DNA of 64,000 bases. Origin: Photobacterium sp. CCB-ST2H9. Its GTDB lineage: Bacteria; Pseudomonadota; Gammaproteobacteria; Enterobacterales; Vibrionaceae. The position numbers and the translations under genes were made by a program. Below the pieces are notes generated by a model. The model did not search any database, had not been told where the DNA came from, and saw only the letters and a list, made by a program, of their open reading frames with translations. The stretch lies in assembly GCF_023151555.2 (NCBI RefSeq), contig NZ_CP100425.1:2046001-2110000 (forward strand), given 5' to 3'. Positions 9,079 through 18,008 of the stretch are shown piece by piece; positions within the stretch are counted from its first letter, which is position 1; each line of letters begins with the position of its first letter.

Positions 9079-9489
9079 TTAAGCGATCGGAGGGCGGAAC
9101 AATGACTGAGCCGTATGCACCGCAGCAACAACAGGCTCCGCAGGCCGCACCGCGAACCGGCTCTGGAGAGAAGAAAATGAATGGTATGAAGGCAGGACCG
9201 TGGCTGTCCCGCAGGCTGCAGTACAGCAGGTATGCATGCTCTGATCATGCGAACAGCCGGCTTCAGGCTGCTGCGCAACACTTTGATGATCGGCATGGCT
9301 GTTGTGGGACATTTGCGCACAAGGGTTGTGCTCAGAAGACACGCTGTCACTGATCATGGCGTCATTGTTCATGACGTCACGGATCATGCTGAACGTCATC
9401 ACGGACGTACTGTTCGCCACACCGGACACAACCAGTGCCAGCGCAGTCAACACAGCAATCCACATTGTCCGAACAGATTTCCGACGCAT
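9079..9489 (-). CDS. Small exported Cys/His/Met-rich protein, first gene of the copper operon
   Basis: A 136-residue protein of unrecognised family. An N-terminal hydrophobic segment (about 8-27) looks like a signal peptide. The middle holds many potential metal ligands: HNPCAQMSHNSHADHQ, CSHDQSMHTCCTAAC. The C-terminal 40 residues are plain. It is the promoter-proximal gene under the CueR-type promoter. Its size and ligand-rich core resemble CopL/DUF2946-like proteins that sit at the head of copper operons, but the resemblance is only of type. GAAGG lies seven bases before the ATG. Confidence 0.7.
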   Translation of the reverse strand: MRRKSVRTMWIAVLTALALVVSGVANSTSVMTFSMIRDVMNNDAMISDSVSSEHNPCAQMSHNSHADHQSVAQQPEAGCSHDQSMHTCCTAACGTATVLPSYHSFSSLQSRFAVRPAEPVVAAVHTAQSLFRPPIA

Positions 9490-9517
9490 AACCAGCCTTC
9501 AATTTACAATCCCGGCC

Positions 9518-9548
9518 ACCATAAAGCTTTCCCTAAGGGGAAGGTCAA
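9518..9548 (-). promoter_or_regulatory. CueR/MerR-type promoter of the cus operon
   Basis: Read leftward: -35 TTGACC (9548-9543), a 19-bp spacer holding the dyad CTTCCCCTTAGGGAAAG, and -10 TATGGT (9523-9518). The overlong spacer with a central dyad is the hallmark of MerR-family activation, and the sequence is close to the E. coli copA operator for CueR. The regulator gene is not in the window. Confidence 0.88.
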
Positions 9549-9717
9549 TATTGATGGAACAATCTATATCAAAAATATGTGACGGATAAAAAAGGTCAAA
9601 CACAAAAGTACCACACACACCGTTTATTCCCGTTTGTCTTATGATTGCGACAATCGCTGGCCATCTCACCGGGACAAGACGGTCATACTCAACAGGAAGT
9701 TTCAACGGAGCCGGCGC

Positions 9718-10251
9718 ATGCGAACATGGTCTATCCCAACATGGCTGGTGGTTGCTATCGGGTTATTGCTCAATATCATTTCGGCGTTAATGACCAATTT
9801 CTACATTGATACCGCCACCATGGATGCAGGCCAGCTACTCCAGCAGCAAAGTAGCAATGACAAACTGATCAGTCTGACCTGGCAGCAGATTGAATCAATC
9901 GAGCGGAAACGGGAAGTCACCCTTTCGCTGCTGACGCTGAGTCAGTCCAGCCAAACACAGCTGCCTGAAGCGGTACAAAATGAGTTACTCCGGGAACTCC
10001 ACGCCTGGCAAGCAATGCGGTTTGAGACCCTGACGCTGAGCACCCTGCCCGACATCATGACCGCCATGAACCGTGAACAGGAACAACTCAGGGAGAAAAT
10101 CAATCAGCTGTATATCGAGAACCTCACTCTCGGGGAGCAATATACCGGGCTGATGTCTGATATCTCCGGCCTGAGAAACCTGGCGCTTTTTCTGCAAATC
10201 ATTGGCCTTGCCATGGTCCTGGCGCGGGATTTAAGCCGGAAACAGAGCTGA
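9718..10251 (+). CDS. Membrane protein of unknown function with coiled coil
   Basis: A 177-residue protein starting MRTWSIPTWLVV, with GGAG seven bases upstream. Upstream in-frame starts have no ribosome site. A membrane segment (about 8-28) is followed by a helical, Gln/Glu-rich domain (about 35-150) and a second hydrophobic segment (LRNLALFLQIIGLAMVL) near the C-terminus. The central domain is therefore probably periplasmic. It is transcribed divergently from the copper operon, so its promoter lies within 9550-9717. No family recognised. Confidence 0.75.
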   Translation: MRTWSIPTWLVVAIGLLLNIISALMTNFYIDTATMDAGQLLQQQSSNDKLISLTWQQIESIERKREVTLSLLTLSQSSQTQLPEAVQNELLRELHAWQAMRFETLTLSTLPDIMTAMNREQEQLREKINQLYIENLTLGEQYTGLMSDISGLRNLALFLQIIGLAMVLARDLSRKQS

Positions 10252-10287
10252 GCGGACAAATTTAAAATTGCTGTTGTGAGATTGGTC

Positions 10288-10701
10288 TTAATCACCGCCG
10301 CCAGAACAACCACCACCACCAAAATCTCCGCCGCCATCATAACTGCCGCCGTCATAACTGCCGCCAGAACCATATTCAGTTTCCAGTGAGCTAAAGGTAA
10401 ATTCTGATTGTCCACCAAATACGACTTCAGAAATTTCTCGTCTCATTTGGTGATAATCATGATTTGTATCAGTTGAATGACAGATTTGAGAGAATTCCCG
10501 GGGAGAACAATACATGGCATAAGCGTAGTAGTCATTGGGCGTGATATTTCCACTTGAATGACGTAACCTCTGCCTGATTAAGGCACGATCAACCTGAGAT
10601 TTGGAATAATGTTTCTTTTTTCCGTATCGCTTCTTTAAATCTCGAGGCAATCTTTTTGCGTAGCTTTTTATTTTCCTGTTTTTTAAAAACCGTCCAAACA
10701 T
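10288..10701 (-). CDS. DUF6559-like protein with Gly-rich tail
   Basis: A 137-residue basic protein starting MFGRFLKNRKIKSYAK, with GAAGGA well placed upstream. The conserved part RYGKKKHYSKSQVD...YAYAMYCS (about 24-75) resembles DUF6559, a small family known from Vibrio. The C-terminus is a low-complexity Gly/Ser/Asp run with SYDGG repeats ending in GGGGCSGGGD. It converges with the gene ending at 10251. Function unknown. Confidence 0.7.
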   Translation of the reverse strand: MFGRFLKNRKIKSYAKRLPRDLKKRYGKKKHYSKSQVDRALIRQRLRHSSGNITPNDYYAYAMYCSPREFSQICHSTDTNHDYHQMRREISEVVFGGQSEFTFSSLETEYGSGGSYDGGSYDGGGDFGGGGCSGGGD

Positions 10702-10824
10702 GGCGAATCCTTCTACAGTCAAACCTTTCTGTTAAACATTCGGTGAAGATGAAAAGCACGCACAAACCAAGCGCCTGTAATGTGTCATAAGCATCTCCTC
10801 CTTCAAGACGAAGTCAATTGAAAT

Positions 10825-11307
10825 CTAACTGACATTCTCGAACCAGCGATTTGATACTTTGACCGCAGTCACCTGCCCCTGACAACAAAGTTCATTCTCT
10901 GAGTAAAGGTCACAACTTAACGTCATCTTATGCTCACTCAGACTTTCAATCACAGCGACTAATTCAACCTCTTGGTCAATTCGTACGGGTTTAAAATAGT
11001 TCACTTCCAATTTTCCTGTCGCATACCACACAGCTTCTCCACTGCCAATCTCCCGGTTGAGTTGCTGATACCCTTTCGCAATTGCCGTGCATATACAATG
11101 GCAATCAATAATGGTTGAAATAATTCCGCCATTTAAGAACTGCGTAGGGCCAGCGCTGTGGTGTGGCGCGGGGACAAAAGTACAGGCCGATTTATCTTCT
11201 CCTATCCAATAACTTTTGATTTGCAAACCGAGAGTATTGTTTGGACCACAGCCAAAACAATGGTTATTGGGGACCTGATCCTGAAATGCTTTTTCACGTC
11301 TCATCAT
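10825..11307 (-). CDS. PaaI-family (hotdog-fold) thioesterase
   Basis: A 160-residue protein with CFGCGPNNTLGLQIKSYW near the N-terminus and LNGGIISTIIDCHCICTA as the hotdog active-site helix, followed by the typical VNYFKPVRIDQEVEL strand. Such enzymes hydrolyse acyl-CoA thioesters; the substrate cannot be told. The doublet ATGATG at 11307/11304 is preceded by TAGGAG, so the longer reading from 11370 is not used. The first of a series of single leftward accessory genes. Confidence 0.85.
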   Translation of the reverse strand: MMRREKAFQDQVPNNHCFGCGPNNTLGLQIKSYWIGEDKSACTFVPAPHHSAGPTQFLNGGIISTIIDCHCICTAIAKGYQQLNREIGSGEAVWYATGKLEVNYFKPVRIDQEVELVAVIESLSEHKMTLSCDLYSENELCCQGQVTAVKVSNRWFENVS

Positions 11308-11451
11308 AACTCCTAAAAACGAACGCTTGGTGAAAGGCCAACACGTGACAACAAAACATAGCGCTATCAATACGAAAACTCAATTTTGTATCGACACTAC
11401 CTACTTTGCATCAACATTGCCTAGCATGAGCCGTTCACCGTCATCCGCTTA

Positions 11452-12156
11452 TTATATTCCGCTATCTGATAAAGCGAACTCGACCCCCTGATTCGCATGA
11501 ATTTCTGTTGTGTCATACAGGGTTACTTTTGTGTCGCTTTGCTGAACCAAAAGAGAAATTTCAGTACATCCTAAAATAACAGCCTCAGCGCCACGGGCAT
11601 GAAGCTGATTGATAATATCTAAATATTGAATTTTGGATTGTTCGCTGATGATCCCTTGACATAACTCGTTGTAAATCACGTCATGGATAACATCTTGCTC
11701 ATCTGCATCAGGAACAATAACCTGAATGCCAAATTTTTCCGTTAAACGTCCTTTGTAAAAATCTTGCGCCATTGTAAAGCGAGTGCCCAATAAACCTACT
11801 TTAGCCACATGATTCTGTTTTAATAACTGAGCCGTTGCATCAGCAATATGAAAAATAGGGATTGATATTTCAGCTTCAATTTCAGGAACAACTTTGTGCA
11901 TGGTATTCGTGCAAATCATCAGAAAATCAGCACCACCAGCTTCTACAGACTTTGCTGCCTGAGAAAGGATTTTTGCTGTTTCAGGCCAATTCCCTTCATG
12001 CTGTAGTTTTTCAATTTCCTGGAAGTTGACACTATAAAGACAGATTTTTGCTGAATGTAAACCGCCAAGTCTTGATTGCACCGCTTCATTGATCAGCCGG
12101 TAATAACTGGCCGTAGATTCCCAGCTCATTCCACCTAAAAGACCAATCGTTTTCAT
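11452..12156 (-). CDS. Aspartate/glutamate racemase family protein
   Basis: A 234-residue protein opening MKTIGLLGGMSWESTASYY, the signature of the YgeA/RacX-type aspartate racemase family. The first catalytic Cys is in MICTNTMHK (about 82) and the second in ILGCTEISLL (about 197). It interconverts D- and L-amino acids; the substrate is not predictable here. The start at 12156 has ATAGGAG upstream, which rules out the 19-residue extension. Confidence 0.9.
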   Translation of the reverse strand: MKTIGLLGGMSWESTASYYRLINEAVQSRLGGLHSAKICLYSVNFQEIEKLQHEGNWPETAKILSQAAKSVEAGGADFLMICTNTMHKVVPEIEAEISIPIFHIADATAQLLKQNHVAKVGLLGTRFTMAQDFYKGRLTEKFGIQVIVPDADEQDVIHDVIYNELCQGIISEQSKIQYLDIINQLHARGAEAVILGCTEISLLVQQSDTKVTLYDTTEIHANQGVEFALSDSGI

Positions 12157-12288
12157 TTCATCTCCTATATCCTTTTCATTGTGTTCAGTGAACACCCTAC
12201 CACGGCCTGTCACAGCGAAATACGTAAAAAGGGCTGAGCTGTATTGACCTGCGCACAGCCAGCATGTTCGTTCATGACAAGCAACTTA

Positions 12289-12939
12289 TCAGTGCTGTAA
12301 TCTGTTCTTGTAAACAGCGAGCTGCGCTGCAAAAGCGCGCTGATATGCGGGGCGAGCCTCACCACGGGCAACATAAGCTGACAGGTTCGGATATTCCTCC
12401 AGAATGCCCGATGATTTCAGCCTCAGTAACACAGAGATCATCAGCAAGTCTCCGGCGCTGAATCGATCCTCCAGCCACACTGCATCACCCAAAGATACAG
12501 AAAGCTGATCCAGGCAATTGCGAATACGTTTCTCAACCAGCGGCAAACGCTCTCTGGTCCAGGGCTTGTCGCTTTCCAGCAGCCTGGCCGTTACGAGTTC
12601 AAGTATCGGCGGCTCCACGGTATTCAGCGCTGCAAACATCCACATGATCGCCCTCGCACGCGCATTGAGATTTTCCGGCAACAAACCTTCATGACGCTCG
12701 GCGATATGCAAGACAATGGCGCCAGACTCAAACAAGGTCAGATCGCCTTCCTCATAGGTCGGGATCTGGCCAAAAGGATGCAGCATCAGATGTTCAGGTT
12801 CTTTCATCGCGCGTAATGATAAAAGGCGAACTTCGTAAGGTTGAGCCACTTCCTCAAACGCCCAACGCACACGCGTATCACGCGCCAGTCCTTGACCACG
12901 ATCGAATGGCTGTTCAAATGCAGTGATGATGGGTGTCAT
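12289..12939 (-). CDS. Glutathione S-transferase family protein
   Basis: A 216-residue protein with an N-terminal thioredoxin-like domain: TRVRWAFEEVAQPYEV, the conserved cis-Pro in HPFGQIPTYEEGD and ESGAIVLHI. The C-terminal all-helical domain (about 90-210) contains FSAGDLLMISVLLR, the N-capping box motif. Likely a cytosolic detoxification enzyme. AGGAGGAGC precedes the ATG at 12939. Confidence 0.9.
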   Translation of the reverse strand: MTPIITAFEQPFDRGQGLARDTRVRWAFEEVAQPYEVRLLSLRAMKEPEHLMLHPFGQIPTYEEGDLTLFESGAIVLHIAERHEGLLPENLNARARAIMWMFAALNTVEPPILELVTARLLESDKPWTRERLPLVEKRIRNCLDQLSVSLGDAVWLEDRFSAGDLLMISVLLRLKSSGILEEYPNLSAYVARGEARPAYQRAFAAQLAVYKNRLQH

Positions 12940-13090
12940 GCTGCTCCTCCTGATCGATTGCCGGTAACAGACCATAGTCGAATGAGAAAAGGACAAATCG
13001 ACAGACGTTCTTAATATGATGGCTTAGTATTGACCTGCTTTGTTATCACTCCACGCCCAGAGACTGACAACACATGATGTGCATTGTTAC

Positions 13091-13510
13091 TTATTGCACA
13101 ACAAAATTGAATACTTCAAACCCAGCCCCTTCGCTTCCATACGATTCATTATATTGAATTGGGTAAGCGTTAATTTTGTCATATTCCACTAAAGTAATGT
13201 CGCATTCTGGTTTTGCCTTGCAATCTTTCATTCTTGTAAATAGCTCATCAATAGTTGGCGCTGTTTCTGCACTCAGCACAGCTTCAGGAGTTCCAGTTCC
13301 CGTATAATTTACATAAATAACTTCACCATCAGCGACTTGAATTTCCCAAGCGTCGCCTGCTATGGGTGTAAACCCTGTTTCTTTATACTCGAAGCTATAG
13401 AATTGAATGTTTTTGGCTTGCCATTCTTTTTGAAAATCATCTTCGCTTGAAGTAGACGAGTTACAACCTGCAACGAATATACTGAGACAAAAAACAACGT
13501 CTTTTTTCAA
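13091..13510 (-). CDS. DUF6174-like lipoprotein (TTG start)
   Basis: With a TTG start at 13510 the protein begins with a basic leader KKDVVFCLSIFVAGC, a good lipoprotein signal with lipobox FVAGC. CAGGAG lies seven bases upstream, while the ATG at 13528 has no ribosome site. The mature part (W..KNIQFYSFEYKETGF, WEIQVADGEVIYVNYTGTG, TIDELFTRMKD) matches DUF6174, a family of uncharacterised secreted or lipoprotein domains. Length is about 139 residues. Confidence 0.75.
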   Translation of the reverse strand: MKKDVVFCLSIFVAGCNSSTSSEDDFQKEWQAKNIQFYSFEYKETGFTPIAGDAWEIQVADGEVIYVNYTGTGTPEAVLSAETAPTIDELFTRMKDCKAKPECDITLVEYDKINAYPIQYNESYGSEGAGFEVFNFVVQ

Positions 13511-13653
13511 AATAGTCTCCTGTTCCATAAAATATGATGACTGGCTAAATGGTGAACTGACTTTATCACCGAACGGAACCGAAAAAACCATCAACAATGT
13601 GGTTTTTTGCAACAGGAAATACCATGACTTCCAGTTTTACTCTTACTATTTTT

Positions 13654-14148
13654 TTAAAGACACTTTTCAAAGTAATTTACGGGCATGTTCTCAAATAGCC
13701 CTGAGCCTCGGGGTTGAAAACCAAGCTGTAACAATATATGCATTGATGGGGCATTTTCGGATTCCGTCAAAGCCCATACACTTGGACAACCCATTTGCTT
13801 TGCGTAACTCAAAACTGCTGTACTGGCTTCAAATGCATACCCTTTTCCCCTCGATTGTGTCCTTATCCGATAACCGAGTTCTACGACATCGTTCCCTTGA
13901 TGCTGAAATGTCTCAATCCCACAATAACCAATGAGTTCGCCTGACAGCTTTTCAACCAATGCCAATTTTCCAACACCACATTGTTCATAAGCGGTGAGCA
14001 ATTTCTGAAACCGGCATTCTGCCTGCTCATTTGTCATCGCTCCTGTGGGTGAACACACCATAAATTCAGGATTTTTTAGTAACGCAATTGTATATTCTCT
14101 GTCGGTTGGCTCAAACTGTCGGAGTAACAATTTCTTTGTTTCTATCAT
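13654..14148 (-). CDS. GNAT N-acetyltransferase, RimJ/RimL type
   Basis: A 164-residue protein with the N-terminal TKKLLLRQFEPTDRE typical of RimJ/RimL-like enzymes. The acetyl-CoA loop is RTQSRGKGYAFEA (Q/RxxGxG/A) and the C-terminal part is ENAPSMHILLQLGFQ. The acceptor is unknown. The start at 14148 has GGGAAG upstream and replaces a longer in-frame Met. Its 3' end stays clear of the lipoprotein gene start to the left. Confidence 0.87.
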   Translation of the reverse strand: MIETKKLLLRQFEPTDREYTIALLKNPEFMVCSPTGAMTNEQAECRFQKLLTAYEQCGVGKLALVEKLSGELIGYCGIETFQHQGNDVVELGYRIRTQSRGKGYAFEASTAVLSYAKQMGCPSVWALTESENAPSMHILLQLGFQPRGSGLFENMPVNYFEKCL

Positions 14149-14200
14149 TCGTGCTTCCCTGCTTATCACTCACTGAAACATTGAATCATACGATGCATCA

Positions 14201-14488
14201 CTACTGAAGTTGCGTTGCAATCAATCCTCGGATGTATTCTAACCAACGACAAACATCTTGCTCTGGCCCTGGGCCGTAGTAAGACCCCATCTCAATAAGG
14301 TCTTTTATTCCAGGTTTAGAGAGAGCTGCTGTTTCAAGTTCCATATACAAGTTAGTTGTTAATTCTTTCGTCTCCGAACTGACAAAATCACAAACAACCT
14401 CTTCCAGAGAAGCTCCATCAAGCGCATGCTGATATAAATATGCTTCTAAAAAGTAACCAAGTGAGGTTAAATGTTTTAGTCCACTCAC
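14201..14488 (-). CDS. Small protein, possibly CdiI-type immunity protein
   Basis: A 95-residue acidic protein without signal peptide. The pattern LGYFLEAYLYQ...SLEEVVCDFVSSETKE resembles small immunity proteins of contact-dependent inhibition systems (CdiI_2-like), but no toxin gene is adjacent, so this is a guess from pattern. All neighbours are unrelated single genes. Confidence 0.5.
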   Translation of the reverse strand: MSGLKHLTSLGYFLEAYLYQHALDGASLEEVVCDFVSSETKELTTNLYMELETAALSKPGIKDLIEMGSYYGPGPEQDVCRWLEYIRGLIATQLQ

Positions 14489-14592
14489 AACAACCTTACC
14501 GAATAGATTAATTTAATATTCACAAAACGCTCCTAGCTGGGACACAAGGATACGTGTTCAGCTCGAAGGTGATGCTGTCTATGCTGCATTGG

Positions 14593-14961
14593 CTACTCTG
14601 AATTGTATGAACCAAATGGCCCATAGACCACCTTGCCAGAAGCAATACTTTTTTCAAAATCGCTTTGATCAGGCAGGTCACTTACATATGCTTCCCATAA
14701 GTCATTTATATGTACTGTCCAATCAGACACTTGCATCTCATGGATTGGCTGAAGAATTTCTTCAGGGTGTAAACCATCGTCCGCCAGTTTTCGTAGCGCA
14801 TTCTTTATCGCCTCAATATATGTTTCTCCAGCTGCATAACAGCTTACATAGGCACCATACAAATCTGGCGGCATTATCGAGTTTTCAAGTGGCTTTACAT
14901 GGAAAGGAATAATAAAGACTTTCTTTGAACCTTTCTTTTCAGCAAATAGTTTCTTAAACAT
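14593..14961 (-). CDS. Hypothetical protein with HicB-like sequence pattern
   Basis: A 122-residue protein, not recognised. The stretch YVSCYAAGETYIEAIKNALR followed by LADDGLHPEEI is like the substrate-strand plus helix of HicB-fold proteins. No HicA-like partner or C-terminal DNA-binding domain is present. AAGAGTATG precedes the start. Probably cytosolic. Confidence 0.6.
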   Translation of the reverse strand: MFKKLFAEKKGSKKVFIIPFHVKPLENSIMPPDLYGAYVSCYAAGETYIEAIKNALRKLADDGLHPEEILQPIHEMQVSDWTVHINDLWEAYVSDLPDQSDFEKSIASGKVVYGPFGSYNSE

Positions 14962-15046
14962 ACTCTTTCTCTGGGCACCGTCTCATTACACCCTTAGCAT
15001 ATACAGACAAAACACACCTGTAATCTGGCTGTCATGCGTGAGCTTG

Positions 15047-15490
15047 TCATGCGCCATGGGCAGCTTTGCTGAGTGCGGCGATCAAACGATCAATGTTTTG
15101 CTCGTTTGCTGTGCCAGCCCTTTGTTTGACAGCTTGTGCTGTTTCGGCGTCTTCAAAAACTTGCTCCCAGATTAAATCTGTCCCCTCTTTTTCAGGCGTG
15201 AGTTCAATCGTCAGCCTGAAGTTTGGAGGGCAATCGTGATGTATGACGATTCTGGAATCTGGTACAAGCTCCTTGAAGAAACTTTCATTGAGATAGCTTT
15301 TTCCATCAGGGCCGTGCATCACAAACTTCCACCGTCCGCCCGTCGTAAATTCAAAAATTTCAAAAGTGTTAGAAAAGCCTTCAGGGCCCCACCACGATGC
15401 CAGTAAATCAGCCGATGCAAAAGCACCATAAATTTCTTTCGGCGAAAATGGCAAAATTCTTGATGTGCGCAGTGTTCTTTCTTCAATCAT
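15047..15490 (-). CDS. SRPBCC/AHSA1-domain protein
   Basis: A 147-residue single-domain protein of the START-like AHSA1 type: RILPFSPKEIYGAFASADLL, SWWGPEGFSNTFEIFEF, GGRWKFVMHGPDG, then LTIELTPEKEGTDLIWEQ. These proteins bind hydrophobic ligands or act as stress co-chaperone-like domains; the role here is unknown. The start at 15490 has GGAG upstream and removes a 21-residue unlikely extension. Confidence 0.88.
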   Translation of the reverse strand: MIEERTLRTSRILPFSPKEIYGAFASADLLASWWGPEGFSNTFEIFEFTTGGRWKFVMHGPDGKSYLNESFFKELVPDSRIVIHHDCPPNFRLTIELTPEKEGTDLIWEQVFEDAETAQAVKQRAGTANEQNIDRLIAALSKAAHGA

Positions 15491-15669
15491 GATGCTAACT
15501 CCGATATCTGTCTGTTGAATGCCGCATAACGAATGACATGGGCTCCACTTCATCAGGCTTTACACACTTTGGTCTTCTGATTCTAAACCCTTGTCGGCCA
15601 CCATGTCGCAATCTGTTTTGGTATGGATTGAACCCAGCACAGCTTCAGTATCCACTGTGAGAAGCAAAG

Positions 15670-16041
15670 TTAAGGGTTGAGGTTCTGTATACCCAGTTCT
15701 TTTTGTTTTCGCTGACTCAAACCGAGTGCCACAATACGATAAGACTCTGATAAATAATATTTTAAATCTTCATCCAATGGGCCTGAAGTTTCGACTTGTT
15801 GAATCCACTTCATGCCACGATTGGCAAAGTAAGGCGCAGGAATATACCCCTCTGACACCCGCAAGAATTCAAAGTTTATATCCGAGGTTTTGAAGGTAAA
15901 TGCAGGCTCGCCGCTTTTGCTCTGAGTTCCAATCGCGAAAACCTTTCCCCCAACTTTCCAGACATGGGAATTCCCCCACTGAACCACATACGTTGTTGCT
16001 GGGAAAGAGCGACAGAATTGATTGAATCCGTTGTGATCCAT
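15670..16041 (-). CDS. MmcQ/YjbR family protein
   Basis: A 123-residue protein with the CyaY-like fold signature of YjbR: FPATTYVVQWGNSHVWKVGG, KVFAIGTQSKSGEPAFTFK and the C-terminal SYRIVALGLSQRKQKELG. The family is described as DNA-binding by structural analogy; the biochemical role is unsettled. Single gene in the accessory series. Confidence 0.88.
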   Translation of the reverse strand: MDHNGFNQFCRSFPATTYVVQWGNSHVWKVGGKVFAIGTQSKSGEPAFTFKTSDINFEFLRVSEGYIPAPYFANRGMKWIQQVETSGPLDEDLKYYLSESYRIVALGLSQRKQKELGIQNLNP

Positions 16042-16178
16042 GATTGATTTCCTGATAACTCATCACGATGACATGGATTTCATCTCTTAGCGGAACTGAC
16101 AGGCACAAGAGATCATGGCATCAAAAATTGCTTTTTGGGGCGGTTGTCAATGTTTTGTCTGTGTCCACTTTAAATGAG

Positions 16179-16589
16179 TTACATATTGATCAGCCAAGCC
16201 GAAAACATGAAACAACAGAGCGACATGATTACGCCAATGAAAGGGATTTTAAACCAGTATTTGTAAGCTAAAATCAAATAAGCAAAACCAACGATGACTG
16301 GTAAGACAGACAACCAAAGTGAACTTTTCACGACTTCAAAATGGTAAGTCGCGAGTGATATATAGACAGCAGCGAAAAACATAACGCCTAAGCTGTGACT
16401 GGCATTAAACCCTACCCATGCTCTCCAAACCGTCGTTTCCTTTGTTAAACGTGGTGATGTCGCTTTCATTGCCTCAGTGACTGACGCATCAAATGGCGTA
16501 AATTTTTCTGTGAAAAACGTATAAAACAAGTGAATTGTTCCGAGTAATCCCAAAATCGATAACCCAACGACGAGCAACAATTGATCCAT
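16179..16589 (-). CDS. Four-helix integral membrane protein of unknown function
   Basis: A 136-residue protein with hydrophobic segments at about 3-24, 64-84, 90-108 and 113-134. Polar marks are GTIHLFYTFF in the first helix and WRAWVGFNASHSLGVMFF before the second, a pattern seen in small uncharacterised membrane proteins of the LIC_13387 type. No transport or enzymatic motif. Confidence 0.72.
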   Translation of the reverse strand: MDQLLLVVGLSILGLLGTIHLFYTFFTEKFTPFDASVTEAMKATSPRLTKETTVWRAWVGFNASHSLGVMFFAAVYISLATYHFEVVKSSLWLSVLPVIVGFAYLILAYKYWFKIPFIGVIMSLCCFMFSAWLINM

Positions 16590-16806
16590 ATTTCTTCCCT
16601 TCTCTGTTGAAGACGACTTTTACAGTCTCATTCGCACACATAACGTTCACGCTGTGGCGTAAACAAAGCGCAGTGTAATTTGTATCCGAAAATTCATGTT
16701 CTGATATGACTTTAAAGTGACTTCCCGGCTTTGCCATGAACGAGGGCGATACACAAACTTGAAATTTCGGGATTCAATGAGCCCCCGAATCATCGCCACA
16801 TGCTGA

Positions 16807-17367
16807 TTAGCCCTGCGACGTTTTCGTCGCATTAAATCTGGCCTCAGCATCTTTAAAAAGCGTCTTCACTCTGTCGACATTCCAAGGCCGCTCCATCAGC
16901 GTTTCGTGATCCCATTCGCTTCTCGGAGTCTTAGGTTCAAAAAAGTCGCCACCGTATACATGAAGCGCGCAAGTCATTTTACCAATTGGATTCAGGACTG
17001 AATGAATCACCGAACTATCCAGGATTGCAACGTCTCCGGCCCCCAGAGATTTTGCACCCACGACTTCAATCGTGTTCTCTTTTCGCTGCCAAAAAACGTT
17101 ATCTTCTCTGCCGCAATAGATACCAACCACTGAAAACATCTGATGATTATGCGGCATCAGGCTCATACATGGCGCCCAGGCAAAATTGATAATGGTTAGA
17201 TTGGGTGATCGATAGAGCGGAAAAAGACCTGCGTGCTGAGGTTCGCCAAGCTCAGACATTATCCCGGCACCATCAGAAACGGCGTCTGATACAACCTCAT
17301 TCACGGCCTCACGACCTTCAGCTATCGCTCTGATACAGTCTTCTATGAAATGCTCCTGACGAAACAT
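16807..17367 (-). CDS. Cysteine-dioxygenase-like cupin protein
   Basis: A 186-residue double-stranded beta-helix protein. The metal site is suggested by PHNHQMFSVVGIYCGREDN (two His and a Glu) and a later His in CALHVYGGDFFEP. This matches the predicted metal-dependent enzymes related to cysteine dioxygenase. An oxidative role on a small thiol is inferred from family only. The 299 bp to its left (17368-17666 is upstream) shows no gene and no clear attC. Confidence 0.8.
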   Translation of the reverse strand: MFRQEHFIEDCIRAIAEGREAVNEVVSDAVSDGAGIMSELGEPQHAGLFPLYRSPNLTIINFAWAPCMSLMPHNHQMFSVVGIYCGREDNVFWQRKENTIEVVGAKSLGAGDVAILDSSVIHSVLNPIGKMTCALHVYGGDFFEPKTPRSEWDHETLMERPWNVDRVKTLFKDAEARFNATKTSQG

Positions 17368-17666
17368 GACTTAGCCTCCCACTCGATGGCCTGCCCGATC
17401 ATAAACAAGGAGCACACATCCCGCGGATGCGCGTTGACTTACAACTTGGCTCGGTCTCTTGTTGAAACCACGAACGCTCACATCAACTCCCGCCAAAGAT
17501 TTTAAGACCATGTAAAGAGTGTAGTTCCTAGCCTGTCACTTTTTCAGGTCATGTTTTCATTCGCTTTCAACTGAACGACTTTATATGCAGACTCGTGACA
17601 AGCTGTTGAAATATCATGAAGTCTGGCCGCCTGCATGATTCTGGATCTTAACGCCAGGTCATTGAT

Positions 17667-17927
17667 TCAGCGGACTGTTTCACTCAATGCTTTCACCCAT
17701 TGTTCAGGTTCTGCAATGATGAACTCGTAAACTTGCTCACTGGATAAAGTGATTCGAATTGCATCTCTCGTGACCGGCATGATGCCGCCTCCTTTCCCGA
17801 AGCACTGCACTACGGAAGCAATTTCATGCCGGCTGAATCTATAGGGGCCCAATCCAAATTGTTGGTTAAACGGTACAAAAGTAACGTCTGAATCCGTGAT
17901 AGACAATTTTCCATCAGCTCGAGCCAC
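17667..17927 (-). CDS. PH/GRAM-like small domain protein, 5' end uncertain
   Basis: From a GTG at 17927 the frame gives 86 residues rich in beta strands (SITDSDVTFVPFNQQFGLGPYRF...IRITLSSEQVYEFII, WVKAL), resembling bacterial PH/GRAM-like domains. The same frame is open upstream to 17985 with no standard start. An ATG in another frame at about 17994, with AAGGGGGC just inside it, would join this frame after one base change in an A6 run near 17964. The gene may therefore be frameshifted. Confidence 0.55.
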   Translation of the reverse strand: MARADGKLSITDSDVTFVPFNQQFGLGPYRFSRHEIASVVQCFGKGGGIMPVTRDAIRITLSSEQVYEFIIAEPEQWVKALSETVR

Positions 17928-18008
17928 ACCAATCTGAACAGTTGCTACCGAGGATTGAATGATTTTTTCGGATATAGTGCCCCCTTATTCATGATTTACG
18001 TTTGTAAA

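Noticed and set aside
13020..13090. TTGACCTGCTTTGTTATCA as a possible attC end
   Set aside because: No matching left arm or pairing partner could be found in the gap.
16647..16850. 67-codon basic open frame (MLRPDLMRRKRRRANQH)
   Set aside because: Overlaps the cupin gene end and lies in a non-coding gap; no ribosome site.
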